NCBI RefSeq assembly: GCF_001687565.2
Contig: NZ_CP016534.2
Location: 1,306,501 to 1,370,500 of the forward strand
Origin: Planococcus antarcticus DSM 14505
Lineage (GTDB): Bacteria; Bacillota; Bacilli; Bacillales_A; Planococcaceae
Reading direction: 5' to 3'
DNA: 64,000 nucleotides
The first letter of the stretch is position 1, and every line of letters begins with the position of its first letter. The notes below the pieces were generated by a model, which did not search any database, was not told the origin of the DNA, and saw only the letters and a program-made list of their open reading frames with translations. A program made the translations under genes and the position numbers. Shown in pieces: positions 42,990-53,011 of the stretch.

Positions 42990-44363
42990 ATGGATTGGCT
43001 GCTAGAAGCTAACAAGCGTAAAGAAACCATGCTGAGTGAATTACAGGAGTTAATTGCGATTCCTAGCGTGTTAAGTGACGAAACAACGCCAACAGCTCCT
43101 TTTGGAAAAGAAGTTAAACAGGCATTGGATTGGTTTTTGCACAAAGGAAGAGCACAAGGATATTCAGTAAAAAATGTTGGAGACGTTGCAGGACATCTTG
43201 AAATTGGAGAAGGTGATGAACTGCTCGGGATTTTAGGGCATGTCGATGTTGTTCCTGTGGGTCAAGGTTGGACGAAAGAACCGTTCGGCGGAGAAATTCA
43301 AGATGGTCGTCTGTATGGTCGCGGTGCCATTGATGACAAAGGACCAACAATTGCTGCATGGACAGCCTTGAACATGTTGAAAGACGCGGACGTAGAATTT
43401 ACAAAGCGCGTGAGGTTGATCATCGGCACCGATGAAGAAAGCGATTTCCGCTGTATGGACCGCTATTTTCAGACAGAAGAAATGCCGGCTGCAGCTTTTA
43501 CTCCAGACGCAGATTTCCCAATTATCAACGCGGAAAAAGGCATCGCCGGGTTGGTTTTTTCGACTTTTTCATTGCATGACGATGAAATCTTGGAATCGTT
43601 CATTGCGGGCCATCGAACCAATATGGTGCCAGATACAGCGACTGCGATTTTAAATGGCCAATTGGTGGAATGGCAGCAAGACTTTAAGGAATTTTGTGTA
43701 AAGCATCAACTGACAGGAAGAGCAGAGCAGCATAACAGTTCAACTGAATTGACGCTAAACGGCAAATCAGCGCATGCGATGGAACCGGAAAACGGCATTA
43801 ACGCCGGAATTCTTTTGGCTCTGTTTTTAAAAGATCGCTTAGAAGGTGATGGTCAAAAGTTTGTAGCATTTATCGCAGATACGTTTTATCAAGATTCACG
43901 TGGACGTAAACTCGGACTTGATTTTACAGATGAGCAATCGGGAGATACGACATTTAATGCTGGAATCATCCGTTTTGAAAAAAAGAAAACAGCAACGATT
44001 CATGTCAGCATGCGGTATTCCGTCAGCTACCCATTCGAAGAGAAGATGACTGCTTACGAGTTGGAGAATTTTATGTTGGACATTGCGTCTAATTCTCCTC
44101 CTCATTACGTGGACGGAAACGATCCGTTTATCAAGACACTACAAAGCGCATATGAAAAACAGACTGGCAACAAAGCAGATCTTATTGCCATCGGGGGCGG
44201 CACTTATGCGCGCGTATTAGATAAAGGTGTAGCGTTCGGGATGCTGTTTCCGGGCGAACCGGATGTTGCCCATCAAGCAGATGAATTTGTCGACATCGAC
44301 AATTTAGTTAAAGCAACTGCAATCTACGCAGAAGCAATTTACCAAGTAGCTTGTAAAAAATGA
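42990..44363 (+). CDS. pepV: dipeptidase PepV (M20 family)
   Basis: 457-residue dinuclear zinc peptidase. Metal and catalytic residues lie in GILGHVDVVPVG (His, Asp), GRGAIDDKGP (Asp), IGTDEESDFRCMD (Glu-Glu) and PDADFPIINAEKG (Asp), with the late His in the C-terminal GEPDVAHQADEF. Cleaves dipeptides, including D-Ala-containing ones in relatives. The stop overlaps the leader of the D-amino acid aminotransferase gene, forming an operon. Confidence 0.95.
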   Translation: MDWLLEANKRKETMLSELQELIAIPSVLSDETTPTAPFGKEVKQALDWFLHKGRAQGYSVKNVGDVAGHLEIGEGDELLGILGHVDVVPVGQGWTKEPFGGEIQDGRLYGRGAIDDKGPTIAAWTALNMLKDADVEFTKRVRLIIGTDEESDFRCMDRYFQTEEMPAAAFTPDADFPIINAEKGIAGLVFSTFSLHDDEILESFIAGHRTNMVPDTATAILNGQLVEWQQDFKEFCVKHQLTGRAEQHNSSTELTLNGKSAHAMEPENGINAGILLALFLKDRLEGDGQKFVAFIADTFYQDSRGRKLGLDFTDEQSGDTTFNAGIIRFEKKKTATIHVSMRYSVSYPFEEKMTAYELENFMLDIASNSPPHYVDGNDPFIKTLQSAYEKQTGNKADLIAIGGGTYARVLDKGVAFGMLFPGEPDVAHQADEFVDIDNLVKATAIYAEAIYQVACKK

Positions 44364-44380
44364 GGAAAGAGGGAATGGAT

Positions 44381-45229
44381 ATGGATTTGATATTGCATAA
44401 TGGAGAGTTTATTCGTGAAGAGGATCTGGTAATTTCGAAAGAAGATCGCGGCTATCAGTTCGGGGACGGGATTTATGAAGTGATTCGTGTTTATGATGGC
44501 AATTTATTTACAGCAAAAGAACATATCGATCGTTTCTACGAAAGTGCCGATAAGATCAAAATTGTCATTCCTCATACAAAAGATGTGTTCCATAAGATGA
44601 TGTATGATTTTGTTGAAACTAACAATATTAACAACGGCCAGGTATATGTTCAGATTACGCGGGGGGCTGCAGAGCGCCAGCACCAGTTTCCGGCTCAAGC
44701 AAACCCTGTCATTACTGGTAATACCAAATCAGTAGAGCGCCCCGTTGCAAATTTGAACTCGGGAGTTACTGCTAAATTTATCGAAGATATCCGCTGGTTG
44801 CGCTGTGACATCAAGAGCTTGAATTTACTTGGCAATGTCTTGGCAAAGCAGGAAGCTTATGAAGAAGGATTTTTTGAAGCAATTCTGCACCGTGGTGAAA
44901 CCGTGACAGAAGGATGTTCATCGAATATGTATGGCATAAAAAATGGCATTCTTTATACTCATCCTGCTAACAATCTGATCTTGAATGGCATTACAAGAAG
45001 AGTTATTCTTGAGCTGTGTAAAGAGTTGGAAATTCCAGTGGAAGAGACAGCTTTTACAAAAACTCAAGCGCTCGAAATGGATGAATTCTTTATGTCTTCG
45101 GTAACCACTGAAGTAATGCCAATTGTTAAGATTGGTGATCATAAAATCGCTCAAGGCGTTCCAGGGGAATTGACCCGAAAACTGCAGACAGCTTTTGAAT
45201 CACGCATTGGAGTGGGCGTGAAATCATAA
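44381..45229 (+). CDS. dat: D-amino acid aminotransferase
   Basis: 282 residues from ATG 44381 (GAGGAAAGAGGG upstream; ATG 44375 is also possible). Fold-type IV PLP enzyme: KEDRGYQFGDGIYEVIRVYDG, catalytic Lys in CDIKSLNLLGNVLAKQEA, phosphate-binding EGCSSNMYGIKNG, and FMSSVTTEVMPI. It interconverts D-alanine and D-glutamate for the cell wall. Transcribed with pepV. Confidence 0.95.
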   Translation: MDLILHNGEFIREEDLVISKEDRGYQFGDGIYEVIRVYDGNLFTAKEHIDRFYESADKIKIVIPHTKDVFHKMMYDFVETNNINNGQVYVQITRGAAERQHQFPAQANPVITGNTKSVERPVANLNSGVTAKFIEDIRWLRCDIKSLNLLGNVLAKQEAYEEGFFEAILHRGETVTEGCSSNMYGIKNGILYTHPANNLILNGITRRVILELCKELEIPVEETAFTKTQALEMDEFFMSSVTTEVMPIVKIGDHKIAQGVPGELTRKLQTAFESRIGVGVKS

Positions 45230-45251
45230 ATCCAGGGATTTTAGAAGAAAG

Positions 45252-45287
45252 AAAGTGATTGGCTCTAGCCGATCACTATTTTTTTGC
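45252..45287 (+). terminator. terminator of pepV-dat
   Basis: AGTGATTGGC and GCCGATCACT around TCTA, then ATTTTTTT. Confidence 0.92.
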
Positions 45288-45325
45288 ATCCGTTTGCGTG
45301 GTAAACTGAAATCAGGTGATGCTAA

Positions 45326-45853
45326 ATGAAACCACATTATTTCATTGGGATAAAAATACCTCAGAATATTGCAGAACACTTAACTGCAGAGCGGGACGCT
45401 TGGAATTTGCAAAGTCATAAAAGGCAAACACCTGCGCAGGATATGCATATTACCTTGCTGTTTATCGGAGAGGATGTACACGATGAAATAGGGCAAGTCG
45501 AACAATTGTTAGCTCAAATCAAACAACAGCCTTTTATGTTGAATATTGATGGCATTAAGACTTTCGGAAATTCCGCGACCCCCCGTATAATTTATGCCTC
45601 TCTTGAAAACAGTGGAGAGTTGATTGAACTGCAACAACAAGTCAACAAAGCTCTGGAATCGTTAAAAATCCGACCCGATCTAAAGGAATTTGTGCCGCAT
45701 ATCACATTGGCTAGTAAATGGGCCGGTGGGAAGCCCGCAGCACCGCAATTTTCAATTAGTGAAATACAATTCGAGGTGACGGATTTTTCGTTGTTTCGGA
45801 TTGTACCAAAAGAAATGTCTCGTTATCAGAAGATCGCTAATTATCCGCTGTGA
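45326..45853 (+). CDS. thpR: RNA 2',3'-cyclic phosphodiesterase (ThpR/LigT)
   Basis: 175 residues of the 2H phosphoesterase family. The two HxTx motifs are MHITLLFIG and PHITLASKW. Opens 2',3'-cyclic phosphates of RNA. RBS is AGGTGATGCTAA. The next gene follows 33 bases later on the same strand. Confidence 0.9.
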   Translation: MKPHYFIGIKIPQNIAEHLTAERDAWNLQSHKRQTPAQDMHITLLFIGEDVHDEIGQVEQLLAQIKQQPFMLNIDGIKTFGNSATPRIIYASLENSGELIELQQQVNKALESLKIRPDLKEFVPHITLASKWAGGKPAAPQFSISEIQFEVTDFSLFRIVPKEMSRYQKIANYPL

Positions 45854-45886
45854 AAATACAGTTAACTCATCCAAAGGCGAGTGTTT

Positions 45887-46801
45887 ATGAAAACAGTATT
45901 TATAATTAATCCTGCAGCTGGTAACGGCAGAGCCCTGAAAAAATGGCATCGCTTTGAAAAAACAATCCAGTTTCCGTTTGAACAAGTCGTAACTACACAT
46001 CCTGGGCATGCATTGGCCATTGCTACAGATTACCGAAACAGTCAGCGAGACATTCTGTTAATTGGCTTTGGTGGAGATGGCACACTGCGTGAAATCATTG
46101 CAGGTGCAGCGGGTGCAAAAACACTGCTAGTTGGTTCTGTGGCAGCAGGCTCTGGCAATGACTTTGCGAGAGCTTACGGCACTTTCAACGACGCACAGGC
46201 AATTGAACAATTCCGTGAAAAGCCGCTTTCGACAAGGCAAGACCTTGGCGAATTCGCAAATGGCAAAGTCTTTCAGTTTGTTAGCAGTTCGGGCATTGGG
46301 TTTGATGCGGAGATTTCCATTGCGGTTAACCGATCACCGCTTAAGAAAAAGCTAAATCAGCTGGGTATTGGGAAATTAGTCTACCTTGTTTATGTTATTC
46401 GGACTTTACTGAAATTCGAAAAGTTCACTTTGTCCGTAAAATATGACGACAATCTAGTGATTTACGAAGATGTATGGCTGGCTACGGTTAGCAACCAACC
46501 TTATTTTGGTGGCGGCATGAAAATTTCACCGTCTTCAAAAACAAATGATGGCTTGCTTGAATTGACGGTCGTTCATCAAATTTCTCGTTTGAAACTATTG
46601 CTGGTTTTTGGTACGGTATTCAGCGGAGCACATACACGCTTTAAAGAGGTCAGCCAAATGAGCAATACGAAATTTTGGCTCTCGACCGAAAAGCCAGTAT
46701 GCCGACACGTCGATGGTGACGATGCTGGCACGAGCCCGGCAAATGAAATGATTGCCTACACGATAAGTCAAAATGGTTGGCAATCAATAAAGTTAAATTA
46801 G
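45887..46801 (+). CDS. ytlR: diacylglycerol/lipid kinase family protein YtlR
   Basis: 304 residues from ATG 45887 (AAAGGCGAG upstream). The DAGK catalytic domain has INPAAGNGRALKKW, GFGGDGTLREI (nucleotide-binding GGDGT) and VAAGSGNDFARAYG; the C-terminal beta domain has VSNQPYFGGGMKISP. Phosphorylates a lipid such as diacylglycerol. The stop codon lies one base before the duplicated target of the downstream IS. Confidence 0.9.
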   Translation: MKTVFIINPAAGNGRALKKWHRFEKTIQFPFEQVVTTHPGHALAIATDYRNSQRDILLIGFGGDGTLREIIAGAAGAKTLLVGSVAAGSGNDFARAYGTFNDAQAIEQFREKPLSTRQDLGEFANGKVFQFVSSSGIGFDAEISIAVNRSPLKKKLNQLGIGKLVYLVYVIRTLLKFEKFTLSVKYDDNLVIYEDVWLATVSNQPYFGGGMKISPSSKTNDGLLELTVVHQISRLKLLLVFGTVFSGAHTRFKEVSQMSNTKFWLSTEKPVCRHVDGDDAGTSPANEMIAYTISQNGWQSIKLN

Positions 46802-46808
46802 TATATAA
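46802..46808. repeat. left target duplication (TATATAA) of the IS4/IS701-type element
   Basis: TATATAA precedes the left inverted repeat and is repeated at 48161-48167 after the right one. As the ends share an A, the true duplication may be 5 to 7 bp. Confidence 0.75.
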
Positions 46809-48160
46809 CTCTAAATGAGCAAATTTAGAACCATTTTTTACCAGTTAAAACAACGAAAAAAGACAAACGCGCTAATTTGGGATAGAATCAAGGTGCCTAA
46901 ACCAATATCTATCCAAAGGAGCGTCGTTTGCCCATGAACAGATTATCATATCAACAGGAGATCGACAATGGATTCGCCGACTGGAACCTTGGTTTTTACT
47001 TCTCGAAACCGGTTCTGAAGCACCTGGCCCATTTTACCGATGGCATCTTAAGTATTGGATTCACCGGCAAGTTGACGGAAATCCACACCGCTAGCCGAAA
47101 TGAGAATCACCGGACCCTTTTGGGGCATTTCTTGAAACAGGGCGTTTGGAATGAACAATTCCTCCTCGGACAGACCCAGCAGCACATTTTGCGAAAGGTA
47201 GCGAAAGACGAACCCCTTTTCGTCCTGATAGACGACACCATCTGTAAAAAGACAAAGCCTTCGTCACGGGCCAAGTCTCCAATAGATGCCTGCGGGTTTC
47301 ATTATTCGCATGCAGACGGAAAAAGTGTTTGGGGCCACCAGGGGGTGGAGATGATGGTGAAGTCGGCTGGCCGGGCGTTTCCGTTTGACTTCCGGCTGTA
47401 TACCAAAGAGACAGGGGAAAGCAAAATTCAATTGGCAGATGACATGATCCGTCAGCTTCCCACTTTGAAGCAGACTGCCTATGTGCTGTTTGATACTTGG
47501 TATACGGCCAGTTCCCTCATCAAAGCTGCCCGGTCAAAAAATCTCCATGTCATCAGCGCACTAAAAAGCAATCGGATCATCTATCCCAATGGGATCCGTA
47601 TCCAGGTGAAGGAATTCGCCGCTTCCATTCAGGAGGTGGACACCGACTTGGTGACAGTCGGAAAAGCCACCTACCGGGTGTACCGCTACGTAGGCCCGCT
47701 GAGCGATGGGACGACAGGCACTGTCCTCTTGTCCTGGACCCCGGATCAGCCGATGGATCCCAAGCTGATGCGCTGTTTTTTCAGCACGGATGCAACATTA
47801 ACCAGCGAACAGATTCTCCGTTATTATGGCGAACGGTGGAGCATCGAGACCTACTTTCAGACCGTCAAAAAACAGCTTGGGTTCGCGGGCTATCAAATCC
47901 GAAACGAACGGGCGATCCGCCGCTACTGGACAATCGTCCAGTTCACCTACGTCTTCGCGATGTATTTGCGGGACGAGGTTTTCCAGATTGCCATCCGGCA
48001 ACTACGGCGCCAAAAGATGGGCAGTCTCATCGAGTTTGTCTATGAGGAATGCCAGAACGGAGTGGCGCTTGACCACATCAAAAATGAGCTACAGCCAGCG
48101 TAGGCACCCGTCTGTTCACATTCGTTGGGAATTTTTAACTGCAAAAATGCTCATTTAGAG
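46809..48160 (+). mobile_element. IS4/IS701-type insertion sequence, complete (about 1352 bp)
   Basis: Terminal inverted repeat CTCTAAATGAGCA at 46809-46821 and its complement at 48148-48160, flanked by TATATAA. One intact transposase gene. The target copy on the right is the first seven bases of a MITE-like repeat, so the element landed at the tip of that repeat, directly after the ytlR stop. Confidence 0.9.
46928..48103 (+). CDS. IS4/IS701-superfamily DDE transposase
   Basis: 391 residues. FVLIDDTICKK (first Asp), YVLFDTWYTAS (second Asp), and the Y-x2-R-x3-E-x6-K signature in YGERWSIETYFQTVK (Glu) identify an IS4-superfamily enzyme. The frame is intact. Start at TTG 46928 or ATG 46934, after AAAGGAG. 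Higher GC in wobble positions than the surrounding core genes suggests foreign origin. Confidence 0.93.
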   Translation: MPMNRLSYQQEIDNGFADWNLGFYFSKPVLKHLAHFTDGILSIGFTGKLTEIHTASRNENHRTLLGHFLKQGVWNEQFLLGQTQQHILRKVAKDEPLFVLIDDTICKKTKPSSRAKSPIDACGFHYSHADGKSVWGHQGVEMMVKSAGRAFPFDFRLYTKETGESKIQLADDMIRQLPTLKQTAYVLFDTWYTASSLIKAARSKNLHVISALKSNRIIYPNGIRIQVKEFAASIQEVDTDLVTVGKATYRVYRYVGPLSDGTTGTVLLSWTPDQPMDPKLMRCFFSTDATLTSEQILRYYGERWSIETYFQTVKKQLGFAGYQIRNERAIRRYWTIVQFTYVFAMYLRDEVFQIAIRQLRRQKMGSLIEFVYEECQNGVALDHIKNELQPA

Positions 48161-48542
48161 TATATAAGTTGAATTAAAGAAGTGGTTTTTTTAACTCAAT
48201 ATATAGTTGATAAACGAAGAAGTCGCTCTAGACAGACGCTTTGGGCACACGGGATGTGGGTCATGCAACTGGCGCGACAGGACGGCACGGTGCCAATTGT
48301 CAAGGACGCCGCAGGAGCACATCTTTGCCCTTAGCCATCTTCTGTTCTTTGTTCCCAGCGACTTTAAGTACATCATCAGGATATGGAGCAAATTAGCGGA
48401 GACTCTTATGAGAGCAGCATATGCGACATAGCAAGAAATCCACTCGGGCGTCTAGCCCGAGTTAATTCGGCGCAAGCTCGCAGGAAAGCGTAGCTGGTTT
48501 GCGAAATAGCGACAGGCTGAAATCATCAGTTCAACTTATATA
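48161..48542. repeat. MITE-like repeat copy 1
   Basis: About 382 bp with terminal inverted repeats TATATAAGTTGAA and TTCAACTTATATA, no coding frame. Internal blocks (TTTTTTAACTCAAT, TCGCTC-AGAC-GACGCTTT, GTGGGTCAT-CAACTGGCG, GATATG-AGCAAAT-AGCGGA, AAATCCACTCG) are shared with 63151-63567. Lies between the IS element and trmB. Confidence 0.7.
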
Positions 48543-48560
48543 ATAGGAAGAGGATGAAAC

Positions 48561-49217
48561 ATGAGATCACGTTTTAAACCATGGGCAGCAGATTTACTCG
48601 ATACTCATCCGGAGATTGTTATTCCGAACCCAGAACAACAAAAAGGAAATTGGCACGAAGTCTTCGGCAATAACCACCCCCTTCATATTGAAGCAGGAAC
48701 AGGAAAAGGCCGTTTTATTAGTGGTATGGCAAAAGCCAATCCCGATATCAACTATATTGGGATTGAACTGTTCGACAGCGTCATCGTCACGGCTCTTGAG
48801 AGCATTCTAGACGAAAAAAATGGTATTCCAAACTTGCGGCTTTTAAAGGTTAATGCGAGAAAAATCGCTGATTATTTCGAAAAAGGGGAAGTAGACAGGC
48901 TGTATTTGAACTTCTCGGATCCGTGGCCAAAAACACGACACGCTAAGCGTCGGTTAACGCATGAATCTTTCTTGAAGCTTTATGAAGCGGTATTGCCTAA
49001 AAATGGAGAAATCCATTTCAAGACGGATAACCGTAGACTTTTTGAATATTCACTTACCAGTATTTCTGAGTATGGTATGTTATTAAAAGATGTCTCTTTA
49101 GATCTCCATGACAATGAACCCAAATGGAACATCATGACAGAATATGAAGAGAAATTTTCAAAAAAAGGCCAGCCGATTTATCGGATGGAAGCACAGTTTT
49201 CAGTTAGCTACTCATGA
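48561..49217 (+). CDS. trmB: tRNA (guanine-N7-)-methyltransferase
   Basis: 218 residues. SAM-binding [29 protein letters not shown], and the TrmB hallmark [16 protein letters not shown]. Methylates G46 of tRNA. RBS AGGAAGAGG. Usual length. Confidence 0.96.
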   Translation: MRSRFKPWAADLLDTHPEIVIPNPEQQKGNWHEVFGNNHPLHIEAGTGKGRFISGMAKANPDINYIGIELFDSVIVTALESILDEKNGIPNLRLLKVNARKIADYFEKGEVDRLYLNFSDPWPKTRHAKRRLTHESFLKLYEAVLPKNGEIHFKTDNRRLFEYSLTSISEYGMLLKDVSLDLHDNEPKWNIMTEYEEKFSKKGQPIYRMEAQFSVSYS

Positions 49218-49233
49218 TAAGGGGGAAAAGGGA

Positions 49234-50088
49234 ATGCAGAAATTTCAATTTCACGACATGGTTTTAACCTGGCTTGAGGGCGGAACGACTTTTTTGGATG
49301 GTGGCACGATGTTTGGAGTAGTGCCAAAATTCATCTGGTCAAAACGTTATCCAGCCAATGAAAACAATCAAATCGAGTTGCCAACACATCCGATTCTGGT
49401 CCAATTTGACGGGCATAATATCTTAATCGATAGCGGTCTTGGCGATGGCAAATTGACAGAGCGTCAACTGCGCAATTTAGGGGTTTCTGAGCAGTCAAGA
49501 GTAGAAGCGGATTTGGAGGAGCTTGGTTTGGTTGCCGAAGATATCGATACGATCTTGATGACCCACCTTCACGGAGACCATGCAGCCGGTTTAACCAAAT
49601 GGCAAGGTGAAGAGCTGGTTTCAACTTTCCCGAATGCCAAGATCCACGTCTCAGCAGTAGAATGGAATGAAATGCAGCATCCGAATATCCGCTCACGTAA
49701 TACGTACTGGAAAGAAAATTGGGAGCCAATCGTTGGTCAGGTGGAAACCTTTGAAGATGAGAAAACCTTGTTTGATGCCATCACGCTCATTCATACCGGA
49801 GGCCATTCAGATGGTCATAGTGTCATTAAAATGACGAGCGGCAATGAAACTATTTTGCACATGGCCGACATCATGCCAACTCATGCGCACCAAAATCCAT
49901 TATGGGTTTTGGCATTTGACGATTATCCGATGGACTCAATTTACGCAAAAGAAAAGCTGATGAAAGAAGCGCTAGAAAACGGCTATTATTTCAGTTTTTA
50001 CCATGATGCGTATTACCGCATCCTCAAGTGGAGCACGGACGGCAAAGAAATTGTTGAATCACTTGTGCGCAAGGAAAAAAAAGTATAA
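49234..50088 (+). CDS. ytnP: metallo-beta-lactamase-fold lactonase YtnP
   Basis: 284 residues from ATG 49234 (GGGGGAAAAGG upstream); an in-frame extension into trmB is rejected. The zinc motif HxHxDH is in [12 protein letters not shown]; further ligands in HTGGHSDGH and MADIMPTH. YtnP in Bacillus degrades N-acyl-homoserine lactones and related signals (quorum quenching). Confidence 0.9.
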   Translation: MQKFQFHDMVLTWLEGGTTFLDGGTMFGVVPKFIWSKRYPANENNQIELPTHPILVQFDGHNILIDSGLGDGKLTERQLRNLGVSEQSRVEADLEELGLVAEDIDTILMTHLHGDHAAGLTKWQGEELVSTFPNAKIHVSAVEWNEMQHPNIRSRNTYWKENWEPIVGQVETFEDEKTLFDAITLIHTGGHSDGHSVIKMTSGNETILHMADIMPTHAHQNPLWVLAFDDYPMDSIYAKEKLMKEALENGYYFSFYHDAYYRILKWSTDGKEIVESLVRKEKKV

Positions 50089-50119
50089 AAAAAAGGAGCC
50101 AATTGGCTCCTTTTTTTAT
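50086..50119. terminator. bidirectional terminator between ytnP and the PepSY gene
   Basis: AAAAAAAGGAGCC/GGCTCCTTTTTTT, perfect, with loop AATT. Confidence 0.93.
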
Positions 50120-50430
50120 ACCTGTTTAACTTCAATCACTGCACCGGTATAGGCGTCAGCTAAAAATTCGAATTGCTGCAGTTGGTCTTCTTTATGGCGA
50201 GTGATGCCGCCTTTATAGACCTCAGTTGTTAAAGCATGTTGCTTATAAGGCTCGGTTTTCATAAAAATCCATGAGCCGTCGATTGGACCTTCTTCTTTAA
50301 AAGCAGATTTGACTTCTTTTAAAACGTCATCTGCCGGGTATAGTTTTTCCTTGCGATCATACACTTCTTTCACCAAGTAGGTCGCTGCTACACCTGTAGC
50401 AAATCCAATAAGTAAATCACGATTATTCAC
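50116..50430 (-). CDS. PepSY-like small protein
   Basis: 104 residues from GTG 50430, preceded by AGGAGGG; the longer in-frame reading to 50469 lacks a ribosome site. A short N-terminal hydrophobic stretch (LLIGFATGVAATYLV) suggests membrane anchoring; the rest (VLKEVKSAFKEEGPIDGSWIFMKTEPY ... FEFLADAYTGAVIEV) resembles PepSY/YtzB-type domains. May inhibit or assist a protease; unproven. Confidence 0.7.
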   Translation of the reverse strand: MNNRDLLIGFATGVAATYLVKEVYDRKEKLYPADDVLKEVKSAFKEEGPIDGSWIFMKTEPYKQHALTTEVYKGGITRHKEDQLQQFEFLADAYTGAVIEVKQV

Positions 50431-50577
50431 TAAAATCCCTCCTCTGCTATACTGGATAAATTGTACCATAAATATTTTAAAGGACGAAATAAAAGCATCA
50501 AAGTACTAATTCTTTCGAAAAACGAAATATAAAACTGGAAATTATCTGAAAAAAGCTCTAAACTTAATGGGGGTAAG

Positions 50578-50775
50578 TTGTTATACAAGTAAATTAAAGA
50601 GTAATTTTTTTGAAATCGTACAACTAGAAGGATCTAGTCAGAAGAAATTACTTTAATCGAACGCTTTAGAACAAAGGATGCAGGCCTGAAAGTGAAGTTG
50701 GTTTGTGGAATATGGACAGGCCGAAATCATAAGATCAACTTAAGCTAGTACAAATAATCAGTTTAACTTACATAG
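50578..50775. repeat. internally deleted, decayed MITE-like copy
   Basis: The left edge (ACAAGTAAATTAAAGAGTAATTTTTTTGAA) resembles the start of copy 1, and the right part (GGTTTGTGGAAT, GACAGGCCGAAATCAT, ATCAACTTA) resembles its end, but the middle is missing. No gene in 50470-50788. Confidence 0.55.
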
Positions 50776-50788
50776 GAGGAATTTTGAT

Positions 50789-51862
50789 ATGAATGCTGAA
50801 ACTCGTGAAATGTTTAAAACCTTAACTGAATTACCAGGAGCCCCAGGTAGTGAACATGCAGTCCGAAAATTTATGGGGCAAGAGTTAGGGAAAGTATCCG
50901 ATCGGCTCATACAGGATAATCTTGGCAGCATCTTCGGCGTAAAAGATGGACAGCAGGACGGACCACGCATCATGGTCGCTGGCCATATGGATGAAGTAGG
51001 ATTCATGGTAACGCAAATTACCGATAACGGCATGATTCGATTCCAAACTTTGGGCGGTTGGTGGAACCAGGTGATGCTGGCGACACGTGTAGACATCGTA
51101 GCAGGAAAAAGTGTAATTCCAGGTGTCATAGGTTCGATTCCTCCACATCTATTGAGCGAGGAACTTCGCAGTAAACCGATGGAGATAAAGAACATGCTCA
51201 TCGATATTGGAGCAGACGACAAACAGGACGCGCTGGCTATGGGTATTCGTCCGGGCCAACAAATCGTGCCTTTCAGCCCATTTACGCCCATGGCCAATGA
51301 CAAGAAAATTATGGCAAAGGCCTGGGATAACCGCTATGGCTGCGGACTGGCGATCGAACTCCTGAAAGAACTGAAAAATGAAAAGTTACCGAACCAATTA
51401 TTTTCCGGCGCGACTGTCATGGAAGAAGTCGGCTTGCGTGGAGCCCAAACGGCGGCAACGATGATTAAACCCGACTTGTTCTTTGCACTTGATGCCAGTC
51501 CGGCCAATGATGCGACAGGTGATAAAAATGAATTCGGCCAGCTTGGCCAAGGAACTTTATTGCGCATTTTGGATAAAAGTATGGTAACCCATCGCGGGAT
51601 GCGTGAATTTATCTTAGATACTGCTGAGACACACCACATCCCGTATCAGTATTTTGTTTCACAAGGTGGTACAGATGCAGGGCGAGTTCACACAGCAAAC
51701 GAAGGAGTTCCGAGTTCAGTAATCGGGATCTGTTCCCGCTATATCCATACGTCGTCATCGATTATTCACACAGACGATTATGCAGCAGCTAAAGAGCTTT
51801 TGACGAAACTCGTGAAAGCGACCGACCGAACAACGCTTGAAACCATCAAACAAAATGTCTAA
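50789..51862 (+). CDS. ytoP: M42-family aminopeptidase YtoP
   Basis: 357 residues. Dinuclear metal residues in [14 protein letters not shown] (His, Asp), [16 protein letters not shown] (Asp), [13 protein letters not shown] (Glu-Glu), and ALDASPAND; a late His in [11 protein letters not shown]. Forms tetrahedral aminopeptidase complexes. RBS TAGGAGGAA. Usual length. Confidence 0.95.
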   Translation: MNAETREMFKTLTELPGAPGSEHAVRKFMGQELGKVSDRLIQDNLGSIFGVKDGQQDGPRIMVAGHMDEVGFMVTQITDNGMIRFQTLGGWWNQVMLATRVDIVAGKSVIPGVIGSIPPHLLSEELRSKPMEIKNMLIDIGADDKQDALAMGIRPGQQIVPFSPFTPMANDKKIMAKAWDNRYGCGLAIELLKELKNEKLPNQLFSGATVMEEVGLRGAQTAATMIKPDLFFALDASPANDATGDKNEFGQLGQGTLLRILDKSMVTHRGMREFILDTAETHHIPYQYFVSQGGTDAGRVHTANEGVPSSVIGICSRYIHTSSSIIHTDDYAAAKELLTKLVKATDRTTLETIKQNV

Positions 51863-51891
51863 AAAAAGTGCCTGCGGGCTCTTTTTTTTGA
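51860..51891 (+). terminator. weak terminator after ytoP
   Basis: AGTGCC/GGGCTCT with one mismatch, then T8; overlaps the ytoP stop and runs into the next ribosome site. Confidence 0.5.
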
Positions 51892-51905
51892 AAGGAATAA
51901 TGGAA

Positions 51906-52424
51906 ATGAAAAAAATTCGTGCAGCAATAGCATCAAAAAATCCTGCGAAAATTAACGCAGTATCAAGCGTTCTTAAAAACCTGGAGTGGACAATCGATTT
52001 ATCCGCCGTAGATGCCGAATCAGAAGTTTCAGCACAGCCTTTCTCACAGCAGGAAACACGGCGAGGTGCGGTAAACAGGGCGAACAACGCATTAGGAGAA
52101 TTAGATTTTGCCATTGGGTTAGAGGGCGGAGTCTATGAAATGGATAAGACGCTATATTTATGCAACTGGGGTGCTTTGGCTACGCAGGGTGGACGATTGT
52201 TTACAGCTGCCGGTGCTCAGATACCATTACCGACTGAGATTGCAAAAAGCCTTTATGATGGTAAAGAACTCGGACCTGTCATGGACGATTATGCCAACGA
52301 AAGCGGAATACGTCACCATAAAGGCGCCATTGGAATCTTAACAGATGGTCTCGTCAACCGAGGGGAAATGTTCAGCCAAATCGTCAAATTGTTAATTGGC
52401 CAATACCAGCGGGACAGCGATTAA
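51906..52424 (+). CDS. DUF84 inosine/xanthosine triphosphatase-like protein
   Basis: 172 residues from ATG 51906 (AAAGGA upstream; ATG 51900 also possible). IASKNPAKINAVSSVL, QETRRGAVNRANNAL and FAIGLEGGV match the DUF84/YjjX family, which removes non-canonical ITP and XTP. Between ytoP and a lipoprotein gene. Confidence 0.85.
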   Translation: MKKIRAAIASKNPAKINAVSSVLKNLEWTIDLSAVDAESEVSAQPFSQQETRRGAVNRANNALGELDFAIGLEGGVYEMDKTLYLCNWGALATQGGRLFTAAGAQIPLPTEIAKSLYDGKELGPVMDDYANESGIRHHKGAIGILTDGLVNRGEMFSQIVKLLIGQYQRDSD

Positions 52425-52465
52425 GTTGCATGTCCATGTAAACACCTTTAAAATAAGGAGCAGTA

Positions 52466-52999
52466 ATGATAGGGGGAAAAAGCGTGCCTCGATATGGCTT
52501 GATTGTTTTGCTGCTTTTGCTGATCGGTATATTGTCTGGCTGTATGGCAACACCAGAAGAACAGGTTGTACAGGGAGTATCGAACGCGCATGCTGCGTTT
52601 GAATCAGAGCCACAAAGAGCCAATAAAACGGCGGGACAAAAAGAGTTGTATGTGCCAGCTGGTTACGATTTTGAAGAAGCGTCGGACGGCTTAAGCAGTT
52701 TAATCACAAGAGGTAGCGATTCTTTTGTTTTACTCGTCAATCCGAATGAAAAAGCCACGAGCACTTTTTTCTATAATCTGCAAAAAGCGGATGCCGAACA
52801 GCAATGGGTGGTGGACGAAACGTTTCAACAAAATGGCCGTTTCGGATTTACCATGGTAAAAGAGATTGCAGAAGACCGACTGGAACTGGTAGTCGGGACT
52901 GGCGGAGTTAAATTGACGACCGTTACAGAAGAAAGTGAGCTTCCAAGAAATATGGACTGGATGATGAAAACGGTCCGTTCAATCGATAGTGATGAATAG
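52466..52999 (+). CDS. lipoprotein of unknown function
   Basis: 177 residues: signal peptide LIVLLLLLIGILSGC with lipobox L-S-G-C (Cys about 26), so it should be lipid-anchored outside the membrane. The rest is soluble (VPAGYDFEEASDGLSSLITRGSDSFVLLVNPNEK). No family recognised. ATG after AAGGAG. Ends 12 bases before ytpP, so probably the same operon. Confidence 0.75.
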   Translation: MIGGKSVPRYGLIVLLLLLIGILSGCMATPEEQVVQGVSNAHAAFESEPQRANKTAGQKELYVPAGYDFEEASDGLSSLITRGSDSFVLLVNPNEKATSTFFYNLQKADAEQQWVVDETFQQNGRFGFTMVKEIAEDRLELVVGTGGVKLTTVTEESELPRNMDWMMKTVRSIDSDE

Positions 53000-53011
53000 G
53001 AGATTACCCAA

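Noticed and set aside
49144..49233. Upstream extension of ytnP overlapping trmB
   Set aside because: The extension merely re-reads the trmB end in another frame; ATG 49234 has a proper ribosome site and fits family length.
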